DNA of 64,000 bases from Candidatus Sericytochromatia bacterium (GTDB lineage Bacteria > Cyanobacteriota > Sericytochromatia > UBA7694): contig JADMKE010000016.1 of assembly GCA_018780035.1 (NCBI GenBank), forward strand, positions 248,001-312,000, written 5' to 3'. The stretch's first letter is position 1, and every line of letters starts with the position of its first letter. The notes below the pieces were generated by a model. It made no database searches and had not been told where the DNA came from. It saw only the letters and a list, made by a program, of their open reading frames with translations. Positions 28,703 to 38,536 of this stretch are shown here, one piece after another. The position numbers were made by a program, and so were the translations under genes.

Positions 28703-30481
28703 ATGTCTGTCATCGCTCCCTCGATCCGTCAGCTCTTTGCCTATCTGCGCCCCGAACGGGCCCGTTTTCGCATGGCCAGTGCCTGCAGCATTCTGAATAA
28801 AATCCTCGATCTGATGCCCCCGCTGCTGGTGGCCTGGGTGACCGACTCGGTGGGGGGCCACCCGCCGGGCTGGATCCAGTCTCTGCTGGGGCCCGCCAGC
28901 CCCTGGACGATGGCGGTCTTTCTCTCGCTCTTGGCGGTGGCGATTTTTGGCGGGGAGAGCCTGTTTGAGTGGCTCTTTCAAAAGGAGTTCATGACCCTGG
29001 CCCAGGATTTGCAGCACCGCCTGCGCCTGGATGTCTATGCCCGTCTGCAATCGCGCGAGATGCGTTTCTTTGAAAACCAGCGCATGGGGGAAACCCTGGC
29101 GATTGTCAACGATGATGTCAATCAGCTCGAACGCTTTCTCAACACAGGCTTTAACGAAATTCTGCAATTGGGCGTGCTCTTTGCCTTTTCGCTGGTGGTG
29201 ATGCTCTCGGTCTCTTGGGAATTGTCGTTGATTGGCCTGATTCCGATTCCGATCATTCTCTTTGGCAGTGCACTCTACCAGCGCCAAATTGCCCCCCGTT
29301 ATGATCGGGTGCGACAGGCTGTGGGGGCTTTGGCCAGCCGCTTAGAAAACAATCTGGCAGGCATTCAGGTGATTCAGAGCTTTACGGCTGAAGCCTTTGA
29401 GCTGGAACGGGTGCATGCCAGTTCAGACGAATACCGCCAGGCCAATTTGGCTGCCATTCGCTTGGCGGCTGCGTATATCCCGATTATTCGCATGGCGATT
29501 GCTTTGGGCTTTGGCGGCGTGCTCTTGATTGGCGCTTGGTGGGTCTTGCAGGGCCAAGGCCGGGTGACGGTGGGCGAATTGGTGCTCTTTTCGATGCTGG
29601 TGCAGCGCCTGCTCTGGCCGATCACGCGTCTGGGACAGACCTTTGACCTCTACGAGCGGGCCCGTGCCAGTGCCAATCGGATTTTCGACTTGCTCGATAC
29701 GCCCTCGGCGATTCAGAGCCCGGCGCAGGCCACGCCGCTCTTGCGGGCCGAGGGCCGGATTCAGTTTGAAAATGTCCACTTTGCCTATGATCCGGTTTTG
29801 CCGGTCTTAAATGGCCTCAACTTTGAGGTGCCTGCAGGCGAAATGGTGGGTTTTGCGGGCACCACCGGCGCGGGCAAATCGACCTTGGTGAAGCTCTTGA
29901 TGCGGCTCTACGATCCCACGGGCGGCGCGGTCAAACTCGATGGGCACGATCTGCGCGATTTGGATTTGCGCGATCTGCGCCGCCAGATTGCCCTCGTCAG
30001 CCAGGATGTGTACCTCTTTCACGGCACGTTGCGCGAGAATATTGCCTATGGGCTGAGTGAGGTCTCGGATGCGGCCATCGAAGAAGCGGCCCGCAAGGCG
30101 GAATTACACGACTTTATTGTCTCTTTGCCCCAGGGCTATTTGAGCTTGGTCGGCGAGCGAGGAATCAAACTCTCGGGCGGGCAGCGCCAGCGTTTGAGTA
30201 TTGCCAGGGCCCTGCTCAAAAATGCGCCGGTTCTGGTGCTGGATGAGGCCACCTCTTCGGTGGATACCGAGACGGAGCGGGCCATTCAGCGCAATTTGCA
30301 TACTTTGGTGCAGGGGCGCACGGCGTTGGTGATAGCCCATCGGCTTTCGACCATTCGCCAGGCCCACCGTATTTTGGTCTTGCGTGAGGGGCAGATTGCG
30401 GAGCAGGGCAGCCATGAGGACTTAATTGCCCAGGGGGGGATTTATGCGGATTTGTGGCATGTGCAGTTGGGGGATCTTTGA
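28703..30481 (+). CDS. ABC transporter, fused permease and ATPase (MsbA/LmrA type)
   Basis: This 592-residue half-transporter has an N-terminal six-helix export domain (about 20-320). Its nucleotide-binding domain carries Walker [10 protein letters not shown] at 386-394, signature LSGGQ at 490-494 and Walker [10 protein letters not shown]. It should work as a homodimer exporting lipids or small hydrophobic compounds; the substrate cannot be told. AAGGAGAA lies just before the ATG. A hairpin follows the stop. The separation from the NOS gene is 79 bases in the same direction, so co-transcription is possible. Confidence 0.95.
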   Translation: MSVIAPSIRQLFAYLRPERARFRMASACSILNKILDLMPPLLVAWVTDSVGGHPPGWIQSLLGPASPWTMAVFLSLLAVAIFGGESLFEWLFQKEFMTLAQDLQHRLRLDVYARLQSREMRFFENQRMGETLAIVNDDVNQLERFLNTGFNEILQLGVLFAFSLVVMLSVSWELSLIGLIPIPIILFGSALYQRQIAPRYDRVRQAVGALASRLENNLAGIQVIQSFTAEAFELERVHASSDEYRQANLAAIRLAAAYIPIIRMAIALGFGGVLLIGAWWVLQGQGRVTVGELVLFSMLVQRLLWPITRLGQTFDLYERARASANRIFDLLDTPSAIQSPAQATPLLRAEGRIQFENVHFAYDPVLPVLNGLNFEVPAGEMVGFAGTTGAGKSTLVKLLMRLYDPTGGAVKLDGHDLRDLDLRDLRRQIALVSQDVYLFHGTLRENIAYGLSEVSDAAIEEAARKAELHDFIVSLPQGYLSLVGERGIKLSGGQRQRLSIARALLKNAPVLVLDEATSSVDTETERAIQRNLHTLVQGRTALVIAHRLSTIRQAHRILVLREGQIAEQGSHEDLIAQGGIYADLWHVQLGDL

Positions 30482-30507
30482 CCCCATTGCATAAGGGGTG
30501 GGGTTTT
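30481..30507 (+). terminator. possible terminator of the ABC transporter gene
   Basis: ACCCC (30481-30485) pairs with GGGGT (30495-30499), followed by GGGGTTTT. It begins at the stop codon of the transporter gene. The stem is short, so support is modest. Confidence 0.4.
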
Positions 30508-30553
30508 CAAAGGTGGGAGAAGAAGAGGGGGGTGAGTGCTTGGGCCATGGAGT

Positions 30554-30631
30554 TGGGCATTCGGGCCGCTCCCTTCGACTCCGCTCAGGGTGCGTCTCGA
30601 AAACCATCTGGGTTCTGAGCGGAGTCGAAGG
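30554..30631. repeat. REP-like intergenic repeat with 17-bp inverted arms
   Basis: The motif TGGGCATTCGGGCCGCTC, shared with the 11.7 kb intergenic region, leads into perfect 17-base arms CCTTCGACTCCGCTCAG (30572-30588) and CTGAGCGGAGTCGAAGG (30615-30631) around a 26-base loop. From memory, very similar CTGAGCGGAGTCGAAGG elements recur between genes in many unrelated bacterial genomes. Confidence 0.8.
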
Positions 30632-30742
30632 ACATTGCCCACTCCAGGCCAACCCTCAATCGCTCTTGTGTTGTTTTGAAGACCGAGGGGACTTTTTGCG
30701 TTGATGCTTGGGGTTGGTTGGGGCCGTGTTTGGGGAGGGGGA

Positions 30743-32095
30743 TTAGGGTTTGCTGGGGTCATTGACGATGCCCATGTAGAGGATGGCGTTGGTGTAGCTC
30801 GAAATGGAATAGAAAAAAGGCCGATCTGCGACAAAACGGATCCTGGGTGTAATTTCTCCGCCTAAAGATTGACCAGAACTCACCAAGGGGCCGTCGATTC
30901 CCTGTTCATTCAGACTCACTTTTGCTTTGTGCAGCATTTGATCCGGTTGTTTGACCATTTTCATCAAGGGGCTGAAATCTGGTGAAGTCAAAATTTTGTC
31001 CAATCCCAGCGGAGCCATTAATGTTTTGAGATCATGTGCTTGCTCTTGCTTCCAGCGCGGGAAGGCGATTTCTTCAATCAGAGAACCTTTTCGAATCGCC
31101 ATTTTTAAGCTGTACCACTCTCCATAGGTAAGTGTTTTTGCCCATTCCAGAGCCGATTTTGCTTGGGGTAGCGCAATCAGCAAGTCTAATTGTCTCAAAC
31201 GTTCATTGATGGCTTTAACATCCAATTGTTCTGAAAAATAGATTTCTTTGCCTTCATCAAAAGGCGCTTTTCTGGGGTTTTTATGCAGAAAAAGCGCTTG
31301 TTTTTGCTCATTCAAAGCGGTGGTGAAAGTGTCATGGTAAGTCAAAGAGGGCGAAAAAGTGTAAAGCCAGTTTGCTCTTAAATACAGTGTATTTAATAAA
31401 ATAAATTGGCTCTTTGGTTGCAATGTGTTTTGGGGAAGAATCGCGCTGATCTGATTGTGTGTTTTCTCTCGAATCCAATTATTTATTCGGTTTTCTGTTT
31501 CGAAATCCATCGATCCAGTTTCAAACTGCACGTCATAGAGATCGGTCGCTTGGGGCACAAATTCGTCGGTGAATGCCTGATTTTTTTGAATCCAGATTGA
31601 ATGAAAGATGCCAGTCTCAAATGCCTCCTCGCTTTGGAGTGAGCGTTTGAGCAAGGCATATGCTTGGCTGACTTCTTCATTGCTCATGCCCTCAATCTGT
31701 AAGACTTTGCCAAGTGTTTGACGGGTTTCGCCGCTGGAGCCCAGATAGAGGACCGTGAGCAGGCTGGCGATACTCAACGGCGAGAAAACCAGGTTTTGGT
31801 CTTTGGGTAGGTCCTTGCTGAGAATATGCAAGAGTTCAAAAGCCAGATGGTTGTAACCATCGAGGAGCTGGCTGTTTTTGAGGCTTTGCAACTCTGTGTC
31901 GGTCAGGCTGTTTAGACGGGAAGTGGCAATGGGACTCGGCATTTGGGGCGAAGGTGTGGCATGACTGGTTTGTTTGTTTTCGTTAACGGGGCTGGGAGAC
32001 AGGCTTGGATTTGTTTTTGTTGTTGGAATTATTTGACAAGCGACCAAACTCAGCCAAACAACAAGGGCCATTCCTTTGTAAACGTGGCCACTCAT
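30743..32095 (-). CDS. serpin-family lipoprotein (serpin 1)
   Basis: Serpins trap serine or cysteine proteases through a mobile reactive loop. This 450-residue protein has a lipobox (LVAC, Cys20), a Ser/Pro/Thr linker and a full serpin fold: NLVFSPLSIASLLTVLYLGS near 110, the conserved NTLYLRANW strand, and a C-terminal RFVADRPFFYSI then YTNAILYMGIVNDP. The loop hinge is NEQGIDGPLVSSG, which lacks the small-residue run (consensus GTEAAA) needed for fast insertion, so inhibition by the classical mechanism is doubtful. It overlaps the NHL lipoprotein gene by ATGA. Confidence 0.92.
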   Translation of the reverse strand: MSGHVYKGMALVVWLSLVACQIIPTTKTNPSLSPSPVNENKQTSHATPSPQMPSPIATSRLNSLTDTELQSLKNSQLLDGYNHLAFELLHILSKDLPKDQNLVFSPLSIASLLTVLYLGSSGETRQTLGKVLQIEGMSNEEVSQAYALLKRSLQSEEAFETGIFHSIWIQKNQAFTDEFVPQATDLYDVQFETGSMDFETENRINNWIREKTHNQISAILPQNTLQPKSQFILLNTLYLRANWLYTFSPSLTYHDTFTTALNEQKQALFLHKNPRKAPFDEGKEIYFSEQLDVKAINERLRQLDLLIALPQAKSALEWAKTLTYGEWYSLKMAIRKGSLIEEIAFPRWKQEQAHDLKTLMAPLGLDKILTSPDFSPLMKMVKQPDQMLHKAKVSLNEQGIDGPLVSSGQSLGGEITPRIRFVADRPFFYSISSYTNAILYMGIVNDPSKP

Positions 32096-33360
32096 TGCAT
32101 ACCGCTGGTCGTTTGGGTTTCTTTGTAAAGGGTGGTCACAGTGCCGTCGGGGGTAATTTTACGAATGGCTTTGTTGCCTGTGTCGGCTACGTAGAGATTG
32201 CCTGCGTGGTCCACATCCAGAGCCGTGGGGTATCTGAATTGGGCGACTGCGCCTTGGCCATCGTTGAAACCTGCTTGATTGGCTCCTGCCAAGACGGAGA
32301 TTGTTTTCTTCTCAAAATCGTATTTCCAGATCACATGGTGGTTGATATCGCTCAGAAACATAGATCCTTTTGAGTCAATACGTATGCCTTTGGGCCATAT
32401 ATTTAAGTCGCTGATTCTTACATTAAAGATATCGGGAAAATTCTCTGCAAATTTACTTGGAGAGCCAATTAAATCTTGTGCCTGATTATAATCTATTGTT
32501 TTTGTTGATTTTCCAGAGCCTATGTAAAGGTGTTCTTTATAAATGGCAAAATAGCCTCCTCCAGAAAACAGTGTTTTCCTTTGACCATTAAAAATCGTTG
32601 AAATAGAGGCACTGCTACCTTCGGAAAGATTGCCAACCATGACAAAGTAAATGCGTTGGCTGCTGGGGTCCCAATAGAGATTTAAGGGGCCTGTCCGGGG
32701 AATGTTGCTGGGTGGAATCGTTGTTGAATCCACATCCTGTTGCGCAACCGACTTATCCAGATTGGGCTGGTAGGTGTTTGTATCAAAACCCAGCAGTTTA
32801 GAGCTGGACAATTGGCTGATATAAAGCCGGTTCTCTTCGCGGGCCAGCTCAATTTCACTCATGTAACAGCCCTGGGTTTGCATCAATTGACCCGGAAAAG
32901 CACTGAGTTTGCCGTCTTTGAGCGTGTATAGACGGTGGATGCAGTCTTGGGAGTTTTCGCTGTCGAGTTGAATAATTTGCGAATTATACGTTAAATCGCT
33001 GCAAGGCCGACTGGTGATATACAGGGTTTTGCCATCCCCGCTCACGGCCACATCCTGGGGGTAGTCCAAGCGGGGCGGGTCATCGGCGCGAATCAGGGGG
33101 CAGGCTGTAGGGGCTGGAATCGGTGTGGGCATTGCTGTTTCGAGTGTTGTGGCGATGGCTGTGGGGTGAGGCGGGTTGGGCTCACTGGGTGGGAGGACTG
33201 GCAAGGCAGAAGGGGTGCGTGTTGGTGAAGCAGAGAGGGCGGTTGCGGGTTTCGCGGGTACAGGGCTGGTCTGGGGATGACAGGCCCAAATCCCTGCAAG
33301 GACAACCAGCAAAGCCTGGTATTGGCAGGATTTTTCTAAAGTCAGACCCGCAAAGCCCAT
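32092..33360 (-). CDS. NHL-repeat beta-propeller lipoprotein
   Basis: This 422-residue lipoprotein (signal to Cys27, GIWAC) has a long Pro/Thr/Ser-rich stalk to about residue 90, then a beta-propeller. The C-terminal repeats are clear NHL units: KGIRIDSKGSMFLSDINHHV and TALDVDHAGNLYVADTGNKA followed by IRKITPDGTVTTL. The earlier blades are less regular and contain several Cys that may pair. NHL propellers bind proteins or ligands, but no enzyme motif is visible. It is coupled to serpin 1 by a four-base overlap, so the two probably act together on the cell surface. Confidence 0.87.
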   Translation of the reverse strand: MGFAGLTLEKSCQYQALLVVLAGIWACHPQTSPVPAKPATALSASPTRTPSALPVLPPSEPNPPHPTAIATTLETAMPTPIPAPTACPLIRADDPPRLDYPQDVAVSGDGKTLYITSRPCSDLTYNSQIIQLDSENSQDCIHRLYTLKDGKLSAFPGQLMQTQGCYMSEIELAREENRLYISQLSSSKLLGFDTNTYQPNLDKSVAQQDVDSTTIPPSNIPRTGPLNLYWDPSSQRIYFVMVGNLSEGSSASISTIFNGQRKTLFSGGGYFAIYKEHLYIGSGKSTKTIDYNQAQDLIGSPSKFAENFPDIFNVRISDLNIWPKGIRIDSKGSMFLSDINHHVIWKYDFEKKTISVLAGANQAGFNDGQGAVAQFRYPTALDVDHAGNLYVADTGNKAIRKITPDGTVTTLYKETQTTSGMQ

Positions 33361-33429
33361 CGTAGATCCCCTCTCTCTGCGCCTGTTCCGATGATAGCTT
33401 TGATTCAGAAAATTGTAAAATGGAATGTT

Positions 33430-34599
33430 TTACCGAATGACCGGCATATCGCTCTGCCCGGTGGTTACATCCAGCATCTTGCCAAAGCGTTTAAAGACGT
33501 CTTCTTGCAGATAGGGCACGCCGTATTTTTCACACAGGGCTTTGACCTTGGGCTGCACCTGTCCGTAGCGCAACATGGGCAGATCGGGCCAGATATGGTG
33601 CTCAATCTGGTAATTGAGCCAGAACTGCAAAAAGTCGATCAGATCGTTGCCGCAGGTGTAATTGACCGAGCCCGTGATCTGGTGCAACATGCGTTCAGCT
33701 TTGTTGGCGGGTTTGCGTTCAAAGCGCGGGATATCGTCGCCGGTGTGATTCGGACCCACGACCAAGAAAGAGTGAAAATTGGCCAGTAGCTCGGCCCCGA
33801 GAGAGTTGATCAACGCGCTGTAAGTGGCCCAGAGACCCGCGGGCAGAAAGAGGCTGGGCAGCAGCACAAATTGCAGCAGGGCATAAGGCAGATAGCCATC
33901 CAGGATCAACTCCAGAATGCCCTCGCGGTCGAGGGTATAGTCCCCTTGGGGGCCTTTGGCCTGGTGGGTGTGGATGGCGTGAATATTGCTCGGGGCATAA
34001 TAGACCGGCTTCCAGACCAGGCCCAGCCCCAGCATCAGGGCCTGGCGCAGGGGCAGAGGCAAGTTGGAGTGGCGAATTTTTTCGGTATTGCGTTCGAGCA
34101 GATCGGGGTCGGCAACCTGCCCGGTGTGGGTGTGGTGCAAAATATTGTGCTCGTAATTCCACGATTCGGGGGTCATCCAATCGGGCCAATCGACCCAGCG
34201 CCGCCAGCCCCGGCCAAAAAAGCGGCTGGTATAGCGCTTGGGCACACCGGGCACGCGATCGTAACCCCGGTGGCCAATATGGTGCATCAGCAGCCAGCGG
34301 GTCGTGCGGCCCAGACTCAGGCCTGCCATGCTGAGCAAATTGGGCCCCAGACCTGCGGTCAGCAGGCCCAGGGCCGTGGCCAGATGGCCCCAATTTTCAA
34401 TCTTGCGCAGGTGGGCCAGATCTTCCGGGCCCAATTGGGCATCGATCTCGCTCCGCAAGGCTTGCAGCTCGGCCATAAAACCGCGCCAGTCCAGCTCTTT
34501 GAGCGCTTCAAAGCGGGCTTCGAAGTCTGTGTCTGCTTGGGGAGCAGGGGCACGCTCGTGCGCTGTGTGCTGGGCGGTTTGGGTCTGCTGTATGGGCAT
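33430..34599 (-). CDS. membrane fatty acid desaturase
   Basis: This enzyme introduces a double bond into acyl chains using a di-iron centre. All three histidine clusters are present: HHIGH at 106-110, HNILHH at 151-156 with HTH after it, and QIEHH at 331-335. Hydrophobic spans flank them as expected (about 75-105, 185-205, 235-275). The 389-residue length is normal. The QIEHH form of box 3 is typical of front-end or acyl-lipid desaturases, but regiospecificity cannot be read. The ATG is two bases past the stop of the secreted metzincin gene. Confidence 0.92.
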   Translation of the reverse strand: MPIQQTQTAQHTAHERAPAPQADTDFEARFEALKELDWRGFMAELQALRSEIDAQLGPEDLAHLRKIENWGHLATALGLLTAGLGPNLLSMAGLSLGRTTRWLLMHHIGHRGYDRVPGVPKRYTSRFFGRGWRRWVDWPDWMTPESWNYEHNILHHTHTGQVADPDLLERNTEKIRHSNLPLPLRQALMLGLGLVWKPVYYAPSNIHAIHTHQAKGPQGDYTLDREGILELILDGYLPYALLQFVLLPSLFLPAGLWATYSALINSLGAELLANFHSFLVVGPNHTGDDIPRFERKPANKAERMLHQITGSVNYTCGNDLIDFLQFWLNYQIEHHIWPDLPMLRYGQVQPKVKALCEKYGVPYLQEDVFKRFGKMLDVTTGQSDMPVIR

Positions 34600-34601
34600 T
34601 T

Positions 34602-37247
34602 TTAGTCGTCGCGCTCCAGCATTGCTTTAACCGTGGCATCCATGATCGCCCGCGACTCATCCAAATGGGCGCGGGTGATGCGGTCGAGTTTGCCGCCACT
34701 GGCTTTCAGCGTGTTGTCGATCTGGTTGCGCAGGCTGACCAGATCGTGGCGGGCCAGGGTGCGGGCATCGGAGGGAATGGACCGGCTGCGGCCCAGGTAC
34801 AGGGTTTTGAGCTGTTCCAAATGCACGCGCTGCAAATTGCGGCGGAAGCTGGGCACATTTTTGCCTGCTTTGAGTTCACTCCAGACAGTATCGCTCAGAT
34901 AGCTGAAATGCTCTTCGAGCGTGAAGCGCTCTTCGCCTTTTTTAAACAGCATTTCGTTGTTCTGCAGGCGCATCAGCAGGGTTGGGCTCATCAAATAGCT
35001 CAAGACGCTGGTATGCAGGCCTTGTACCATCTGGTGAACTGGCACATCCAGGCGCATGCCAAAGGTATCGCCGTCAAAATTCCACTGCCGCTCGGGGCCC
35101 AATTTGCTCAGCAGCTCGGGGCTGAACTGGAAGGCCTCGTTGACAAAGAGCTGATTGCCAATGGTTTTTAAGGCTTCGCGCTGTTTGGCTGCTGGCACGA
35201 CCTGCAGCGGGCGTTTGCTGTCGGGATCGCCGACGTGGTTGCGGTGGGTGTAAATGCCGCCGACATAACGCACCATGCCGCTGATCGAACGGAAATATTC
35301 GCCCACACCCATCGAAAAGATCTCGCGCAGACGCGGGTAGCGCTCGCCGGGTTTTTCAAATTGGGCTTCAATTTTGCTCAGCAGCTCTTCGGCCAGATTC
35401 AGACGTTGGCGCTGAAAGGCCAGCGGGTCGTCGCCCAAATCCCAGATATTGGCATTGGGATCGACTGAAATCGGGCCGCCGTAGACATCTTCATCGGTGC
35501 CATACGCCAATTCGGGTTTGGTTGAACGGGCGGCAATTTTGTCGAGATGGCCTTTTTCGCTTGTGGCACTGTCAGCTGGGAATTGGCTATAGGCGTATTC
35601 AATCGCCCAATAATCGTAGGGGCCGAGCGTGGTCTGGAAATACTCGCCTTGGGTCACGCCTTTGGGAGCGAGGTTCACAGGCACATAGTCCATCACCGAG
35701 CTGGTCAGGCCTTTGCTGCGGGTCTGGTTGAGCAGGTGCAAATCGCTGGCTTTGTGCAAGGTGCTGGCCTTAAAATTGTGGCGCAACCCGAGGGTATGTC
35801 CCACTTCGTGGGCGACCAGGGCCACAATCGACTCGCGCATAAACCGCGCGGCTTCGCCCGCAGGCAGGGCGCCACGGGTGGCCAAAAGCTGATGGCCAAA
35901 GGCCGCTTCGCGGGCCAAGCCACTGTTGTATTCACAGAGCTGGGAGTGGTTTTGGCTGTTTTTGGCGCTGTGGTTCAGGGCCTGCAAATTGGGTTTGACC
36001 TTTTCTCCGGCCAGGGGTACGGCCCAGCTTTCGTATTCATCAAAGAGATAGCGCACAAAATCGGCGCTGATACGCACGTCGGCGTCAAAGATTTCGCCCG
36101 TCAGCGGGTGGGCGCGGGAGGGGCCCACGGCATAACCGGCCCCCGGATTGACCATCCAGCGAATCGTGTTGTAGCGTGAGTCTGCCGGATCCCAATCGGC
36201 ATCGTCGGGCATTTGTTTGACCACAATGGCGTCTTTAAAGCCAATTTTGGCAAAGGCTTGGTTCCAGAGCAACACACCCTCTTTGACCGCTTCGCGGTGT
36301 TCGACCGGAATCGTGTTTTCGAGCCAATAGACAATCGGCTCGCGGGGGGGCGAAACTTGCAAGTTGGGATCTGCTTTTTCGAGCTTCCAGCGGTTGACAA
36401 ACCGCACATAGGGATCATTTTGGCTGAAGCTGTTGTAGTCCCAGAACATGGTGGTGAAATGGCCCACGCGGTCATCGGCCAAACGGGGTTTGTAATCACT
36501 CTGGGGCAATTTGCTCAGGCTGTAATGCATCAGGTGTTGAAAGCTGCGGTCATCGGCCAAAGTGGGGGTGGGAAAATCTGTGCCGTCGCCGACAAAATTC
36601 AGCCGCACCTCGATTTCGCTGTTCTTTTCGAAGGATTTGACCTTCTGAATAAAGCTGTTGCGCTCATCGACGCGGTAGCCAATGCCCATCATGCGCTGCA
36701 GCATTTGAAAGAGCCGACCGCTGTTGGCCAAATCGCCCACAAACAATTCAGAGGCATCCACCAAGAGCGAGCCTTTCTCTGGGTGTGGGGGGGCGATAAT
36801 TTGGGCGCTGCTCATCAGGGCATCACTCACACCACGGGGAATGGCACGGGAGATGGCTGTGCTCTCATTGGCGCGGTAGTTGAGGTTTTTAATATACATC
36901 TGAATCGTTTTGCCGTGTTTGCGGAAATACACGGGCAGGGTGTTTTCCTGCGAGGAGGAGTCAAAAAAGGCCCCATCTCCGGCTTCGCGGGTCATGCTCA
37001 ATAAAAAGACCTGCTCCAATTGAGCCGGTTGGAGTTCGAGCAGGATGCGCTGATCGCTCTCTTTAAAATGGAAGTTAAACAGGCCTGGAATGGGTTTAAA
37101 GTCTTTGATCGTTTTTTCAAAGGTGGGGCCTTTGTCTTCTGCTTCTTGACCTTGGGTCTGAGCCCAGGTGGGGGTGGCTGTCCCCAGGGTGAGACCCACA
37201 CTCAGCAGGGGGGTCAGGGCGAGCAATGAAAGACGGCGTTTCAACAT
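34602..37247 (-). CDS. secreted zinc-dependent metalloprotease, metzincin (DUF5117/DUF4953 type)
   Basis: Starting at the ATG at 37247 gives 881 residues with a signal peptide (MLKRRLSLLALTPLLSVGLTLGTATPTWA). A start 51 bases upstream would add a polar stretch before it and is less likely. The zinc site HEVGHTLGLRHNF (HExxHxxGxxH, about 480-490) and the Met-turn SSVMDY (about 519) identify a metzincin. Flanking sequence resembles the large DUF5117-DUF4953 proteases of Bacteroidetes and other diderms. It probably acts in the periplasm or outside the cell. A slippery G/T repeat lies in its leader. Confidence 0.88.
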   Translation of the reverse strand: MLKRRLSLLALTPLLSVGLTLGTATPTWAQTQGQEAEDKGPTFEKTIKDFKPIPGLFNFHFKESDQRILLELQPAQLEQVFLLSMTREAGDGAFFDSSSQENTLPVYFRKHGKTIQMYIKNLNYRANESTAISRAIPRGVSDALMSSAQIIAPPHPEKGSLLVDASELFVGDLANSGRLFQMLQRMMGIGYRVDERNSFIQKVKSFEKNSEIEVRLNFVGDGTDFPTPTLADDRSFQHLMHYSLSKLPQSDYKPRLADDRVGHFTTMFWDYNSFSQNDPYVRFVNRWKLEKADPNLQVSPPREPIVYWLENTIPVEHREAVKEGVLLWNQAFAKIGFKDAIVVKQMPDDADWDPADSRYNTIRWMVNPGAGYAVGPSRAHPLTGEIFDADVRISADFVRYLFDEYESWAVPLAGEKVKPNLQALNHSAKNSQNHSQLCEYNSGLAREAAFGHQLLATRGALPAGEAARFMRESIVALVAHEVGHTLGLRHNFKASTLHKASDLHLLNQTRSKGLTSSVMDYVPVNLAPKGVTQGEYFQTTLGPYDYWAIEYAYSQFPADSATSEKGHLDKIAARSTKPELAYGTDEDVYGGPISVDPNANIWDLGDDPLAFQRQRLNLAEELLSKIEAQFEKPGERYPRLREIFSMGVGEYFRSISGMVRYVGGIYTHRNHVGDPDSKRPLQVVPAAKQREALKTIGNQLFVNEAFQFSPELLSKLGPERQWNFDGDTFGMRLDVPVHQMVQGLHTSVLSYLMSPTLLMRLQNNEMLFKKGEERFTLEEHFSYLSDTVWSELKAGKNVPSFRRNLQRVHLEQLKTLYLGRSRSIPSDARTLARHDLVSLRNQIDNTLKASGGKLDRITRAHLDESRAIMDATVKAMLERDD

Positions 37248-37326
37248 AGCGCTATTGGTTTCCTTATGCAGCTTTTTTTGCAGGGACGGATTACCCACCC
37301 ATGGTACGATCTTCGCGGCGGTGGGT

Positions 37327-37397
37327 CAATCTTTGGAAGCAATCTTGGGCCAATCTTTGGGGGCAATTTTTTGGGGGGCAATTTTTTTTGGGGGGGA
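37327..37397. repeat. degenerate CAATYTTTGGGG tandem repeat with homopolymer tracts
   Basis: Five units of CAAT(C)T(n)G(n) run from 37327 to 37397. T-runs grow to 8 and G-runs to 7 towards the right. The array lies between the AI-2E family gene and the metzincin gene, in the leader of the latter. Confidence 0.8.
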
Positions 37398-37398
37398 G

Positions 37399-38529
37399 TC
37401 AGATCTCGTTTTGCTCCACAGCAGAAGAGACGAGCGGAGAACTTTCTTGCAGATTTTCCAGGCTGGCAGGCTGACGCAATTGCTGCTCTATCAAAGCCAA
37501 CAAGGCGGCCATGATCAGCGGGCCGTAGACCAGCCCCATCGGGCCAAAACTGGTAATGCCACTGACAATCGCCAGAAAAATCGCCAACGGGTACATATGG
37601 GTGCGGGCGTCAATAAATTTGGGCCGAATCACGACATAATACAGGCCCTGTTCAATCAGCTCAACCACGACCAAAAACAAGACCGCGACCCACCAGGGGC
37701 CCGCAAAAAACAGATAGAGCACACAGGGCAGATAGACCGCCAAGGTACCCAAGGGGATCAAGGCCAGAATTCCGAGTAAAATGCCCCACATCAGCGGGCT
37801 GGCAAAGCCAAACAGGGCAAAGACCAAGGCCATCAAACCGCCAAAAATTAGCGAGGAGACCATGCCGCCGACCAGCACGGTCTGGCCCACATGTTCAACC
37901 GAATCGACCAGACTTTGGGCCGTTTTGCGGTCAAAGGGCATCAGCCGTTTGACCAGTTCAATGATCTGTTCGCCGTCGCGGATCAGAAAAAAGGCAATAA
38001 ACAAGAAATAAAAGGTGGTCAGGCCGACCATAAAGGCGTTGTTGAGCAGATTCAGGGCATTGTTGTAGAGCAACGAGCCAATATTCTGCAATTGGGCCAG
38101 GGCATCCTGCTGGATGGAGGTGAGATCAAAAGAGGTGCCAAAGACCTTGAGTTTGGCATTGATCTGATTTTCGAGACCCATCAGGCGTTTGCCAATCATG
38201 CTAAAGCCCCCGCTCTGGAACATGTCTTGCACAAATTGCACAAAGCGCACGGCTTCAAGCCCGGCCAATAAGAACAAGAGAAAGATCGGCAAGACCATCA
38301 CCAACAGGGCTGTAAGGGTTGCCAATGCTGCAAAGAGATTGGGATTGCTGCGCAACGCCAGTGGCAGACGGGGTTTTAATTTAATAAAAATACTGGCGGT
38401 GATCGCCGCCAGGATAAAAGGCATAATGAAGGGCTTGAGCATCCACAATGCCAACGCCATCACACCGAGGTAAAGCCCCAGGCGCGTGATATACATACTG
38501 GTCAGGTGGTAGCGTGGCTCTAAATTCAA
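37399..38529 (-). CDS. AI-2E family (PerM-type) membrane protein
   Basis: This 376-residue protein has about eight transmembrane helices with the family layout: two N-terminal helices (YLGVMALALWMLKPFIMPFI), a polar central region (about 100-175), then the C-terminal block with GILLGILALIPLGTLAVYLP and GLVYGPLIMAALLAL. Members are proposed to export small molecules or exchange ions; the quorum-signal label is historic. It lies seven bases after the NhaC-type antiporter gene and probably shares its transcript. Confidence 0.9.
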   Translation of the reverse strand: MNLEPRYHLTSMYITRLGLYLGVMALALWMLKPFIMPFILAAITASIFIKLKPRLPLALRSNPNLFAALATLTALLVMVLPIFLLFLLAGLEAVRFVQFVQDMFQSGGFSMIGKRLMGLENQINAKLKVFGTSFDLTSIQQDALAQLQNIGSLLYNNALNLLNNAFMVGLTTFYFLFIAFFLIRDGEQIIELVKRLMPFDRKTAQSLVDSVEHVGQTVLVGGMVSSLIFGGLMALVFALFGFASPLMWGILLGILALIPLGTLAVYLPCVLYLFFAGPWWVAVLFLVVVELIEQGLYYVVIRPKFIDARTHMYPLAIFLAIVSGITSFGPMGLVYGPLIMAALLALIEQQLRQPASLENLQESSPLVSSAVEQNEI

Positions 38530-38536
38530 TCTTTGT

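Noticed and set aside
30442..30834. Minus-strand open frames across the intergenic repeat
   Set aside because: They are produced by the inverted repeat and the antisense of serpin 1 and transporter ends; no start signals.
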